Part shown: piece after piece, positions 1 to 5,319 of the stretch
Layout of the letters: each line of letters begins with the position of its first letter
Numbering within the stretch: position 1 is the first letter of the stretch
DNA from: Acidobacteriaceae bacterium
GTDB lineage: Bacteria > Acidobacteriota > Terriglobia > Terriglobales > Acidobacteriaceae
Length of the DNA stretch: 6,207 nt
Assembly: GCA_003165855.1 (NCBI GenBank)
Contig: PMXH01000547.1
Span: forward strand, 13,045-19,251
Direction: 5' to 3'
The notes under the pieces: model-generated
What the model was told of the DNA's origin: nothing
Databases searched by the model: none
The model's input: only the letters and a program-made list of their open reading frames with translations
Program-made: the position numbers and the translations under genes

Positions 1-398
1 TAAGCGCCATTGAGTTCGTACCGGCGGAGGGTTTCTGCACCACCGCGATCAGACGCATCCGTGTCTATAATCATGATGGCCGCGCTTGTTTCCCCTGCCA
101 GCATAGCGTATCAGACGGGCAGCTGATGATCGGGAAAAGCGATTCGCGTCATTGAAAGAATCGCGCGGAGCGCTCTAGCATGGTTTGTATTCGGCGAGAA
201 GGAAACCGTGAGAGAAGTGCGGCGGAGAAACCGCTCGTGCAGAACGCCATTACGCCAGCTTGCCCCCCTCGCAACTTCCCGGTTGCCTGTGATCCGACCA
301 GAATCGATGCCGAATGCGGAGATCACGTCCTACAAGCCGATTTCCCATTACTATCTCGCTGGAGCCAAACCACTTCCTTTTGGCGGGCAACACGCTCT
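1..398. other. Left-end region without a convincing gene
   Basis: About 400 bases in which no frame gives a recognisable protein. On the minus strand a frame from an ATG at 104 stays open to the left edge for 34 codons, but it has no visible ribosome binding site. On the plus strand a frame from position 3 is open to about 155. Neither resembles a family I know. Minus-strand frames at 111-326 and 250-522 are rich in Arg, Ser and Gly and look like chance ORFs. The region probably holds the 3' untranslated part of the hydrolase unit and perhaps the edge of another gene outside the window. Confidence 0.4.
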
Positions 399-410
399 CT
401 ACCGAGCGTG
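391..410 (-). terminator. Small hairpin across the stop of the last hydrolase gene
   Basis: A perfect 7-bp inverted repeat (CACGCTC / GAGCGTG) with a 6-nt loop spans the TAG stop codon (399-401) of the minus-strand hydrolase. It sits where a terminator for the four-gene unit would be. No run of T follows on the minus strand, so it is not a classic intrinsic terminator. It may only protect the mRNA 3' end, or be chance. Confidence 0.3.
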
Positions 411-1175
411 CGATGCAGCCTCTTCGATCAACGCCGCAACCTCCTTTGGGTGTGAAACGTAGACCGAGTGGCTGGCTCCGGGGACTTCGACCTTGTGGCT
501 GCCGGCCCTCGTGGCGTACCAACGTTCGAGATCGGGGTTGATCGTTCTGTCGCCTCCAGCCACCAACATCCAGCTTGGTTTACTTCTCCATGCAGGCGTG
601 GTGATGACTCCTTTGAAATTCTCAGCCTTGTTCATCACCTGGGATCGTGCCATGAAGGCGGCCTGCTCCGCCGAAAGATCGGCGGCGAAGTATTCACGAA
701 ACTGCGCCGGGTCGAGATAGGTGAAGCCGTCGGCTGTCTTCTTTATCGCGTTAGACTTGCTGAGGTCGCTGGGGAAGCGCTTTCCGTCGTCAGACTCATT
801 CTCTCCCGCGTCTGGCATGTGGGCCGCGATGTACACCAAACCGACGACGGATGAGTCCGTACCCGCTTCGGTGATTACGGCTCCTCCATAACTGTGAGCG
901 ACAAGAATGCAGGGTCCGTCCTGGAGGGCAAGGGCACGCTTCGTTGCGGCGACATCTTCCTGGAAGGTTGTCTCCGGTTCCTGCACGATGGTGACGTTGT
1001 AGCCGTCTTTGACGAGAATGTCGTGGACGCCTTTCCAGCCAGAGCCGTCCGCCCATGCGCCATGAACCAGCACGACGTTTTTCACGGGACTATTCTGCGC
1101 CTGGATGGTTGTTACAGCTAGCGCTGCAAGCAATACCACGTAAACAAAACCGACTCTGAGTGTGGTGCGAAACAT
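399..1175 (-). CDS. Exported alpha/beta-hydrolase (paralogue 1)
   Basis: A 258-residue alpha/beta-hydrolase fold protein of the short esterase-like group, predicted to act outside the cytoplasm. Residues 1-26 form a signal peptide with a hydrophobic core at about 8-23 and likely cleavage after Ala26. The oxyanion-side motif LVHGAWADGS follows at about 36-45. The nucleophile elbow is AHSYGG with Ser95; the likely acid is Asp209 (GGDRT) and the likely base His236 (GASHS), so the triad is intact. The ATG at 1175 is preceded by AAAGGAG (1183-1189) with 6-7 bases between, which fixes the start. It lies 104 bp after the DUF302 gene and is probably the last gene of the unit starting at 3221. It closely resembles the hydrolase at 2039-2911. 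The substrate cannot be read from the sequence; esterase, amidase or lactonase are all possible. Confidence 0.93.
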   Translation of the reverse strand: MFRTTLRVGFVYVVLLAALAVTTIQAQNSPVKNVVLVHGAWADGSGWKGVHDILVKDGYNVTIVQEPETTFQEDVAATKRALALQDGPCILVAHSYGGAVITEAGTDSSVVGLVYIAAHMPDAGENESDDGKRFPSDLSKSNAIKKTADGFTYLDPAQFREYFAADLSAEQAAFMARSQVMNKAENFKGVITTPAWRSKPSWMLVAGGDRTINPDLERWYATRAGSHKVEVPGASHSVYVSHPKEVAALIEEAASHAR

Positions 1176-1279
1176 GCGAATTCTCCTTTACATTCGGATC
1201 ACGGCCTTTGGCAAGGTCCTGTCGATGCAGTCAGCATGACTTAAAAGCCAGGTAGCGCCCACGGACGGAAAGCGCAAAC

Positions 1280-1882
1280 TTATTTTGCAGCCGTCGCCAA
1301 AATCTGTTCGATCTTCGCGTCAAGATCTCGCGCCACTCTGAGAGCGTCGCTATTCCCATAAGGAGCAAGATAGGAGGCCATCCTGTCATAAGAGATGCGT
1401 ACGCCATCTGGGCGCTCCTCAATCAGCATGGTTATGGGCGCATACGAGCCAGCGTCAGGAACATGCTTAACCATCTCCTTCATGATCAGCGGATTTCCTG
1501 CAACGATGCGTAGGATTTTTGGCGTACTGGATCCACTCTCCTTCCTGAGAACCTCCCCGAGGTCAAAGCGTATAAACTCCATAATGCCGTTCGGTTGGGT
1601 CGCCGGATCGACAACTTTTTCCATTTCAGTTTCATTTTGTGCAGCTGAAAAAGTCTTGCGGAATGCAGCCATATCCGGATGACCGATCTGCGCGTCAATG
1701 CTGGCGATAACTGTGTCAAAAGGCTCGGTGGAAACCAGAGTGACTCGTTGGACTTGAACTTCTCGAACGCTCATATGCTTTGCTTTTCCTTTTGTTGTTG
1801 TAGTCTGACCTGATACTCCGACGCACGTGACTAAGCCGAGTGCAAGGCCGAAGACCATCCTAACGTTTCGGGAAAAACTCAT
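1280..1882 (-). CDS. Exported DUF302-domain protein
   Basis: A 200-residue protein whose C-terminal two thirds match the DUF302 family (Pfam PF03625). The conserved part includes RIVAGNPLIMKEM (Gly129-Asn130-Pro131), followed by SYAPITMLIEE and the GVRISYDRMASYL strand at about 160-172. The function of DUF302 is not established. Residues 1-25 look like a signal peptide, with Arg5 and Arg8 before a hydrophobic stretch at 9-24 and a possible cut near Gly25/Gln26, so it is probably periplasmic. The frame extends to a TTG at 1897, but I chose the ATG at 1882 because AGGAGA (1888-1893) sits 5 bases before it; the TTG would lie upstream of that site. It lies between two paralogous exported hydrolases on the same strand, which suggests a shared role. 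Confidence 0.9.
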   Translation of the reverse strand: MSFSRNVRMVFGLALGLVTCVGVSGQTTTTKGKAKHMSVREVQVQRVTLVSTEPFDTVIASIDAQIGHPDMAAFRKTFSAAQNETEMEKVVDPATQPNGIMEFIRFDLGEVLRKESGSSTPKILRIVAGNPLIMKEMVKHVPDAGSYAPITMLIEERPDGVRISYDRMASYLAPYGNSDALRVARDLDAKIEQILATAAK

Positions 1883-1977
1883 GTCCCTCTCCTGCAATAA
1901 AAACTGCGCATCAGCGAACTGCGGTTGCAGGACTTGTTTTGAATCCGTTCATGATGCTCTACGCCTTTGGGGTGCTC

Positions 1978-2022
1978 AGAGGCGGGCCGACTGTGGGATA
2001 ACCAACAGAGCAGCCCGCCTCT
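1978..2022 (-). terminator. Strong intergenic stem-loop between hydrolase 2 and DUF302
   Basis: A perfect 10-bp inverted repeat (AGAGGCGGGC at 1978-1987, GCCCGCCTCT at 2013-2022) encloses 25 bases. Within these a second stem of CTGT-GG against CC-ACAG pairs with one mismatch around a TTAT loop. The element starts 16 bases past the stop of the upstream hydrolase. No T-run follows on either strand, so I read it as an RNA processing, mRNA-stabilising or attenuating structure rather than a clear intrinsic terminator. It may give unequal expression of the genes on either side. Confidence 0.5.
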
Positions 2023-2038
2023 TGCTTGCCAGTTTCGT

Positions 2039-2911
2039 TCAATCCATGTGTGATTCGTGTGCTGCGCGCTCGATGAAGTCCGCGACTTCGACGGGGTGCG
2101 AGAGCATAACAACGTGACTGGAGGAAATCGTGATCGATTTCGCCTTCATCTTCTGTGCTTCAGCCTCTTCAAGCTTCGGTGAGATCATGCGATCGTCGCC
2201 GGCGATCACAAACCAGGATGGCTTGTTCCTCCATGCCGGCGTACTTATCGGCACCCCAAGTGCTGCACCCGCGATCGGATCTTGCGTTGCGATCAAAACC
2301 TTCTGCGCCGCTTCGGGCAAATCCGGAGCGAAGTCTTCCACAATCCCCTTATCAGACAGCTTAAAGAACCCGGAAGCGTCAGGCCTGAGCTCCGCGCCCA
2401 CAGGGGTTGGGTTCGCCTTGATTTGATCGAGGGTCGATTCGCCTTTACCGGGTGCGAAAGCGGCCACGTAAACCAGGCCCGCAACCTTAGGATCATTCCC
2501 GGCTTCGGTAATGACGGAGCCACCATAGGAATGACCCACCAGCAGGAAAGGACCATCTTCTAGCGCGAAGGCCCGCTTGAGAGTTGCGGCGTCATCCGCG
2601 AGTGAAGTGAGAGGAAGTTGCACCGCGGTGACCTTCAAGCCCCTTGCTTCGAGCAGTGGAATTACTTTCGACCAATTCGACCCATCAGCCCAGGCGCCGT
2701 GCACAAGGATGACGTCTCTGACCCCTTGGGATTCACTGCTTTGCGCGAGGACGCGATGTGCTGACGAGAAATACAACACCGTTGCGAGAAGTGCGCATGC
2801 AAGGCCGCAGTACGTGAAATAGGCCGAGAGGCTGGACTTTCGTGTGAGTGGCGTAAGGCTCGGTTTGGACCCCCGATTTGTAGCTCCGATAACTGCTTTT
2901 TCTGGCTTCAT
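2039..2911 (-). CDS. Exported or membrane-anchored alpha/beta-hydrolase (paralogue 2)
   Basis: A 290-residue alpha/beta-hydrolase. A polar 28-residue leader precedes a hydrophobic segment at about 30-48 and an Ala-Gln cleavage-like site near 56/57, so it is either secreted with a long signal peptide or anchored at its N-terminus. Motifs: LVHGAWADGS at 69-78, nucleophile elbow GHSYGG with Ser128, probable acid Asp240 (GDDRM) and probable base His266 (SSSHV). The triad is complete. The ATG at 2911 has AAAGGAG at 2918-2924, a strong and well-spaced ribosome binding site. The core closely follows that of the hydrolase at 399-1175, including ADGS, KRA.AL.DGP, HSYGG and VITEAG, which indicates gene duplication. 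It starts only 43 bp after the STAS gene and is probably co-transcribed with it. The substrate is unknown. Confidence 0.93.
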   Translation of the reverse strand: MKPEKAVIGATNRGSKPSLTPLTRKSSLSAYFTYCGLACALLATVLYFSSAHRVLAQSSESQGVRDVILVHGAWADGSNWSKVIPLLEARGLKVTAVQLPLTSLADDAATLKRAFALEDGPFLLVGHSYGGSVITEAGNDPKVAGLVYVAAFAPGKGESTLDQIKANPTPVGAELRPDASGFFKLSDKGIVEDFAPDLPEAAQKVLIATQDPIAGAALGVPISTPAWRNKPSWFVIAGDDRMISPKLEEAEAQKMKAKSITISSSHVVMLSHPVEVADFIERAAHESHMD

Positions 2912-2954
2912 CTGTGTCTCCTTTATTTTGTTCTTCTGAAATTTACAAAGACCG

Positions 2955-3221
2955 TCATCCTTCTCTGTCCTGTTCTCTATCCATCCATTCGCATATGTAA
3001 GGCGAACAATGCCGGAGTTCTATTCCCTCCGCCTGGCGCTTTCTCAGGAAATTGATCGCGTCCACGTCGACCTGCGTGATCTCGTCCAGGTCAAGCACGA
3101 CTGCCGGACTGCTGTCCGCAATCAGCGACTTCAGCTCCGCAAGATGCTCAGAGCACAGACGGCCACTAAGTCGTAGAGCGATGTACTCTCCGTCAAGAAT
3201 CCTTTCGATTTTTAGAGTCAT
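2955..3221 (-). CDS. Small STAS-domain protein
   Basis: An 88-residue single-domain protein resembling STAS (anti-sigma-factor antagonist) domains. A beta-strand region ending IALRLSGRL at about 14-22 is followed by SEHLAELKSLI and then VVLDLDEITQVD (41-52), the strand and turn where SpoIIAA-like proteins carry the phosphorylated Ser. Here the corresponding stretch is Val53-Asp54-Ala55, so there is no phospho-acceptor Ser. The C-terminal GIELRHCSPYICEW helix and strand are typical of STAS proteins I know from soil bacteria. It has no signal peptide and is cytoplasmic. It is the first gene of the minus-strand unit. The ATG at 3221 has only a weak ribosome binding site, GGAA within about 10 bases. 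It lies 19-20 bases downstream of the predicted sigma-54 transcription start. Its partner is unknown. Confidence 0.85.
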   Translation of the reverse strand: MTLKIERILDGEYIALRLSGRLCSEHLAELKSLIADSSPAVVLDLDEITQVDVDAINFLRKRQAEGIELRHCSPYICEWMDREQDREG

Positions 3222-3250
3222 CTCTGATTCCGGAATGGCAGATTTGCTAT

Positions 3251-3266
3251 TGCAAGACTTGTGCCA
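3251..3266 (-). promoter_or_regulatory. Sigma-54 (-24/-12) promoter of the STAS-hydrolase unit
   Basis: On the minus strand the sequence is TGGCAC-AAGTC-TTGCA, a full match to the RpoN consensus TGGCAC-N5-TTGC(A/T) with exact GG-to-GC spacing. The predicted transcription start is near 3240, giving a leader of about 19 bases before the STAS ATG. It therefore probably drives STAS, the 2039-2911 hydrolase and, by read-through, DUF302 and the last hydrolase. Promoters of this class require an AAA+ activator such as the one encoded next door at 3760-4713. Confidence 0.8.
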
Positions 3267-3327
3267 CCTCTCAAACTCCGGATCGCCGTCAGATTTCGCT
3301 TAATTTCTGAGTATTTGCACGGAGCCG

Positions 3328-3365
3328 CATGCTGGAACTACAGAAATTGCTGAACTCTCAGCATG
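3328..3365. promoter_or_regulatory. Possible activator-binding (enhancer) site
   Basis: A perfect 7-bp inverted repeat, CATGCTG (3328-3334) and CAGCATG (3359-3365), flanks an imperfect direct repeat, GCTGGAACTACAG (3331-3343) and GCTGAACTCTCAG (3349-3361). It lies about 90-125 bp upstream of the predicted STAS start site, the usual distance for sigma-54 enhancer sites, and about 113-150 bp from the second candidate start. The assignment rests only on position and symmetry. Confidence 0.3.
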
Positions 3366-3451
3366 GCAACGAGAGCATGGGAAAGATTGTTTAGTGAGCG
3401 CGGCTCTCGGTTTCGAGCTTTGTTACGCGATCAGCCCAGTTCGCAAGTGTT

Positions 3452-3467
3452 GGGCACCTGGATTGCT
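3452..3467 (+). promoter_or_regulatory. Candidate divergent sigma-54 promoter
   Basis: GGGCAC-CTGGA-TTGCT on the plus strand matches the -24/-12 consensus, with one departure (G for the first T) and correct spacing of the essential GG and GC. The predicted start is near 3478. No annotated gene lies downstream, only two tiny ORFs and the convergent 3' end of the activator gene, so it may drive a small RNA or peptide, or be chance. Confidence 0.4.
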
Positions 3468-3541
3468 GGCTTCCGTTGAAGCGTGGGAGCGGTCTGTTGG
3501 CGTCTTGGAGATGACGAGGACGCCCTAAGGATCTCGGAAAA

Positions 3542-3649
3542 ATGAGTGGGGAGGCGATCACAGACAACATCTCTATCTCAATGCATTCGTTGCTGGTGCC
3601 CAGTCTTTACCCGAGGATTCCGGCGGCTCATGCGTTGACTCGGACGTAG
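3542..3649 (+). CDS. Possible 35-residue ORF downstream of the divergent sigma-54 site
   Basis: An ATG at 3542 opens a 35-codon frame ending in TAG at 3648-3650. AAGGA at 3527-3531 lies 10 bases before it, an acceptable ribosome binding site. The peptide begins MSGEAITDN and has no membrane segment or recognisable motif. It follows the candidate promoter at 3452-3467 by about 65 bases. Support is position and ribosome binding site only; it may not be a gene. Confidence 0.15.
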   Translation: MSGEAITDNISISMHSLLVPSLYPRIPAAHALTRT

Positions 3650-3668
3650 GAGGATCGTCGCTCAACTC

Positions 3669-3773
3669 GTGGCGATGGTGATTTTCGTGGCGATGGGCAT
3701 TTTTGCGGCCAAGAGATTCCGCATCGAACGATTGTCCGCCCCGACAGCATGGAAGAGTTCTAAGGCGTCTTGA
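3669..3773 (+). CDS. Possible tiny membrane peptide with internal repeat
   Basis: A GTG at 3669 (or ATG at 3675) opens a 34-codon frame with one hydrophobic helix, [14 protein letters not shown], followed by a basic tail KRFRIER. The helix is built from an 18-bp tandem repeat (15 of 18 bases identical) at 3669-3704. A perfect AGGAGG at 3648-3653 lies upstream but 15 bases from the GTG, farther than usual. The 3' end overlaps the stop of the minus-strand activator by about 14 bases. A single-helix peptide is possible; so is chance. Confidence 0.15.
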   Translation: MAMVIFVAMGIFAAKRFRIERLSAPTAWKSSKAS

Positions 3774-4713
3774 ACCGGTGTTTGTTGATGTTCAGAGCTT
3801 TGATTCTTGAGTCGAGGGTCTGTCGCGGTATTGCAAGTCTCGCAGCTGCGCCGAACGGGCCAGAGACTCGGCCCTTGCACGCGGCCAACGCAGCTTCGAT
3901 CATTTCTTTTTCACGCTGGGCAAGTGCGCGCTGGCCCTCGGCCAACACGCTCGGGGATGCAGCAGTCGGACCGGAAGGCTGGTGCGACTCCGGCTTCAAC
4001 CAGCTCTCGTCAACCGCGAACTCTTCTCCATCGCACAGGATCACCGCTCTCTCAACCACGTTCTGCAACTCGCGAATGTTGCCGGGCCAAGGGTAGCGCT
4101 GAAACAGTTCCAGGGTTTTCTTCTTGATGTGCCTGATCTTTTTCCCAGCTTTCTTCGCGTAGCGGTCAATCAGATACTCAACAAGCAGCGGGATGTCATC
4201 CACTCGGTCCCGCAGAGATGGAATTTCTATGGGGAAGACATTCAATCGATAGAATAGATCCGCGCGAAATGTCCCCGCCGATACGGCTGCTTTCAAGTCC
4301 CGGTGCGTGGCGGCCACCACGCGCACATCCACGGCGATTGGCTGGTTGCTCCCGATGCGTTCAAATTCTCTCTCCTGGAGCACTCGCAACAGCGCAAGCT
4401 GAGTCTCCCCAGGCAGGTCACCGATCTCGTCCAGGAATATCGTACCGCCGGCGGCAGCTTCAAACCTCCCCAAGCGCCGCTGCAAAGCACCCGTAAAGGC
4501 GCCCTTTTCGTGCCCGAACAGTTCGGAGGCGATCAGCGAAGACGGAATCGCCGCACAGTTCACCCGAATGAAGGCACGGGAGGAGCGATTTGACCGCTTG
4601 TGTATGGCACTGGCGATGAGTTCTTTTCCCGTTCCGGTTTCTCCTAAAATGAGAACAGTGGAATCGGTTCGCGCCACTTTCGCTACCCTCGCCTGCGGAA
4701 TCGGCTCCGTCAC
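3760..4713 (-). CDS. Sigma-54-dependent Fis-family activator, N-terminally truncated
   Basis: The readable 317 residues cover the AAA+ ATPase and DNA-binding domains of an NtrC/FhlA-type enhancer-binding protein. Motifs: Walker A GETGTGKE (24-31), sigma-54 contact loop GAFTGA (71-76), Walker B GGTIFLDE (89-96), sensor [10 protein letters not shown] (132-140), probable arginine fingers Arg150 and Arg156, and sensor [10 protein letters not shown] (209-216). A Fis-type helix-turn-helix lies at about 268-317, with GAAARL and [13 protein letters not shown]. Everything needed for ATP hydrolysis, sigma-54 contact and DNA binding is present. Family members usually carry a PAS, GAF or receiver sensory domain and a conserved block before the AAA+ core; both are missing. 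Recognisable homology stops near residue 9-10 (about 4686), where the opposite strand becomes a LysE-family transporter. The nominal start is a GTG at 4713 inside that other gene; the frame stays open to about 4752 with no better start. The original promoter and start are lost, so it may be a remnant. Confidence 0.88.
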   Translation of the reverse strand: MTEPIPQARVAKVARTDSTVLILGETGTGKELIASAIHKRSNRSSRAFIRVNCAAIPSSLIASELFGHEKGAFTGALQRRLGRFEAAAGGTIFLDEIGDLPGETQLALLRVLQEREFERIGSNQPIAVDVRVVAATHRDLKAAVSAGTFRADLFYRLNVFPIEIPSLRDRVDDIPLLVEYLIDRYAKKAGKKIRHIKKKTLELFQRYPWPGNIRELQNVVERAVILCDGEEFAVDESWLKPESHQPSGPTAASPSVLAEGQRALAQREKEMIEAALAACKGRVSGPFGAAARLAIPRQTLDSRIKALNINKHRFKTP

Positions 4714-5242
4714 CGGCGATCTAGTCCTTTTCTCTATGGTCCTCGTCGGGGGTCATTACCTCTTTTCCGATCTGTCCAACCCGACGCTCCAGAACGTCCT
4801 GGCGGCCATCGGCGTAATTGTTCTGCTTCCCCTGGGGATCTACTTCCTTGTCCGCGCCGTCAAGGACCCCCTGCGGGTCTATGCCAGCGCTCGCCAACAC
4901 TGGGACGAAGGCACCGTCCCCGCGCATCTGGTCGCCGAAGTCGCCGACTGTACCGCTCTGACCATCTTCAACCCCTTAACCATAGTTTACTGGGTTGGTG
5001 TTACCTCCAACTGGCTCCCGTTCGCTCATACAGTCCTGGGCTACAGCGCCCCCGGGTGGGGAATCCTGATGGCCGCCGCCGGCCTGATGACCTGGTTCAC
5101 CGTGCTGATCGTCCTCGTACGCTTCATCCCCCAACGCATCGGCCCCTTCTTCTTCCGCCTCGTCAACGCCATTCTCGGCCTTATTCTCCTTGGCTTCGCC
5201 ACGCTCTGCGCAATAGTTCTGTCCCACCGTTTCCTGCACTGA
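4568..5242 (+). CDS. LysE-family amino-acid exporter, N-terminally truncated
   Basis: LysE-type transporters are inner-membrane exporters of amino acids and related small molecules with about six helices. The readable frame runs from an ATG at 4568, but its first 40 or so codons are only the antisense of the activator's Walker A region. True family similarity begins near 4694 with [19 protein letters not shown], normally the second helix. The following helices are visible: a segment around [19 protein letters not shown], an NP-containing segment ([12 protein letters not shown]) matching the conserved LysE Asn-Pro, [20 protein letters not shown], and a C-terminal [16 protein letters not shown] ending in TGA at 5242. 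The first helix with its conserved Pro-Gly-Pro segment is absent. No plausible ribosome binding site or promoter belongs to it, so I regard it as a broken gene. It converges on the ATPase gamma gene with a 77-bp gap. Confidence 0.75.
   Translation: MKAREERFDRLCMALAMSSFPVPVSPKMRTVESVRATFATLACGIGSVTGDLVLFSMVLVGGHYLFSDLSNPTLQNVLAAIGVIVLLPLGIYFLVRAVKDPLRVYASARQHWDEGTVPAHLVAEVADCTALTIFNPLTIVYWVGVTSNWLPFAHTVLGYSAPGWGILMAAAGLMTWFTVLIVLVRFIPQRIGPFFFRLVNAILGLILLGFATLCAIVLSHRFLH
4680..4705. other. Breakpoint joining two truncated genes
   Basis: On the left, minus-strand homology to a sigma-54 activator ends near 4686. On the right, plus-strand homology to LysE starts near 4694-4697. Both genes lose their 5' ends at the same point in head-to-head orientation. 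No insertion sequence, target-site duplication or long repeat is visible, which fits illegitimate recombination, an inversion or deletion, or an assembly join. Confidence 0.7.
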
Positions 5243-5319
5243 AACGCGGGGTTCCCAACACTTGTAGTTCGCCAGAAGATCATCGGCTCCGGGGAAGTCT
5301 TTGTAGTTTTGCTCAGGAC

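Larger units (their letters stand above)
3222..3759. other. Long regulatory intergenic region
   Basis: This 538-bp gap between the STAS gene and the truncated sigma-54 activator is unusually long for its surroundings. It contains the sigma-54 promoter at 3251-3266, a possible enhancer region at 3328-3365, a second sigma-54-like site facing right at 3452-3467, and two very small possible plus-strand ORFs at 3542-3649 and 3669-3773. No frame encodes a recognisable protein. Confidence 0.55.

Noticed and set aside
468..854. 128-codon plus-strand frame
   Set aside because: It is entirely antisense to the hydrolase at 399-1175, which has an intact triad, signal peptide and ribosome binding site. 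The product matches no family.
1395..1682. Plus-strand frame of 95 codons
   Set aside because: It is antisense to the DUF302 gene and has no independent support.
1880..1897. TTG at 1897 as the DUF302 start
   Set aside because: The Shine-Dalgarno-like AGGAGA lies downstream of it and 5 bases before the ATG at 1882, so the ATG is the better start.
3648..3653. Perfect AGGAGG as a ribosome binding site
   Set aside because: No ATG, GTG or TTG follows within 5-12 bases. The nearest GTG is 15 bases away, so I did not use it to call a confident gene.
4568..4690. First 40 codons of the LysE frame as a real N-terminus
   Set aside because: They are the exact antisense of the activator's conserved Walker A region and contain no membrane helix, so they are not a genuine transporter N-terminus.
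5262..5308. Direct repeat TTGTAGTT (5262-5269 and 5301-5308)
   Set aside because: It is only 8 bases long in a short convergent gap, with no hairpin or T-run; likely chance.
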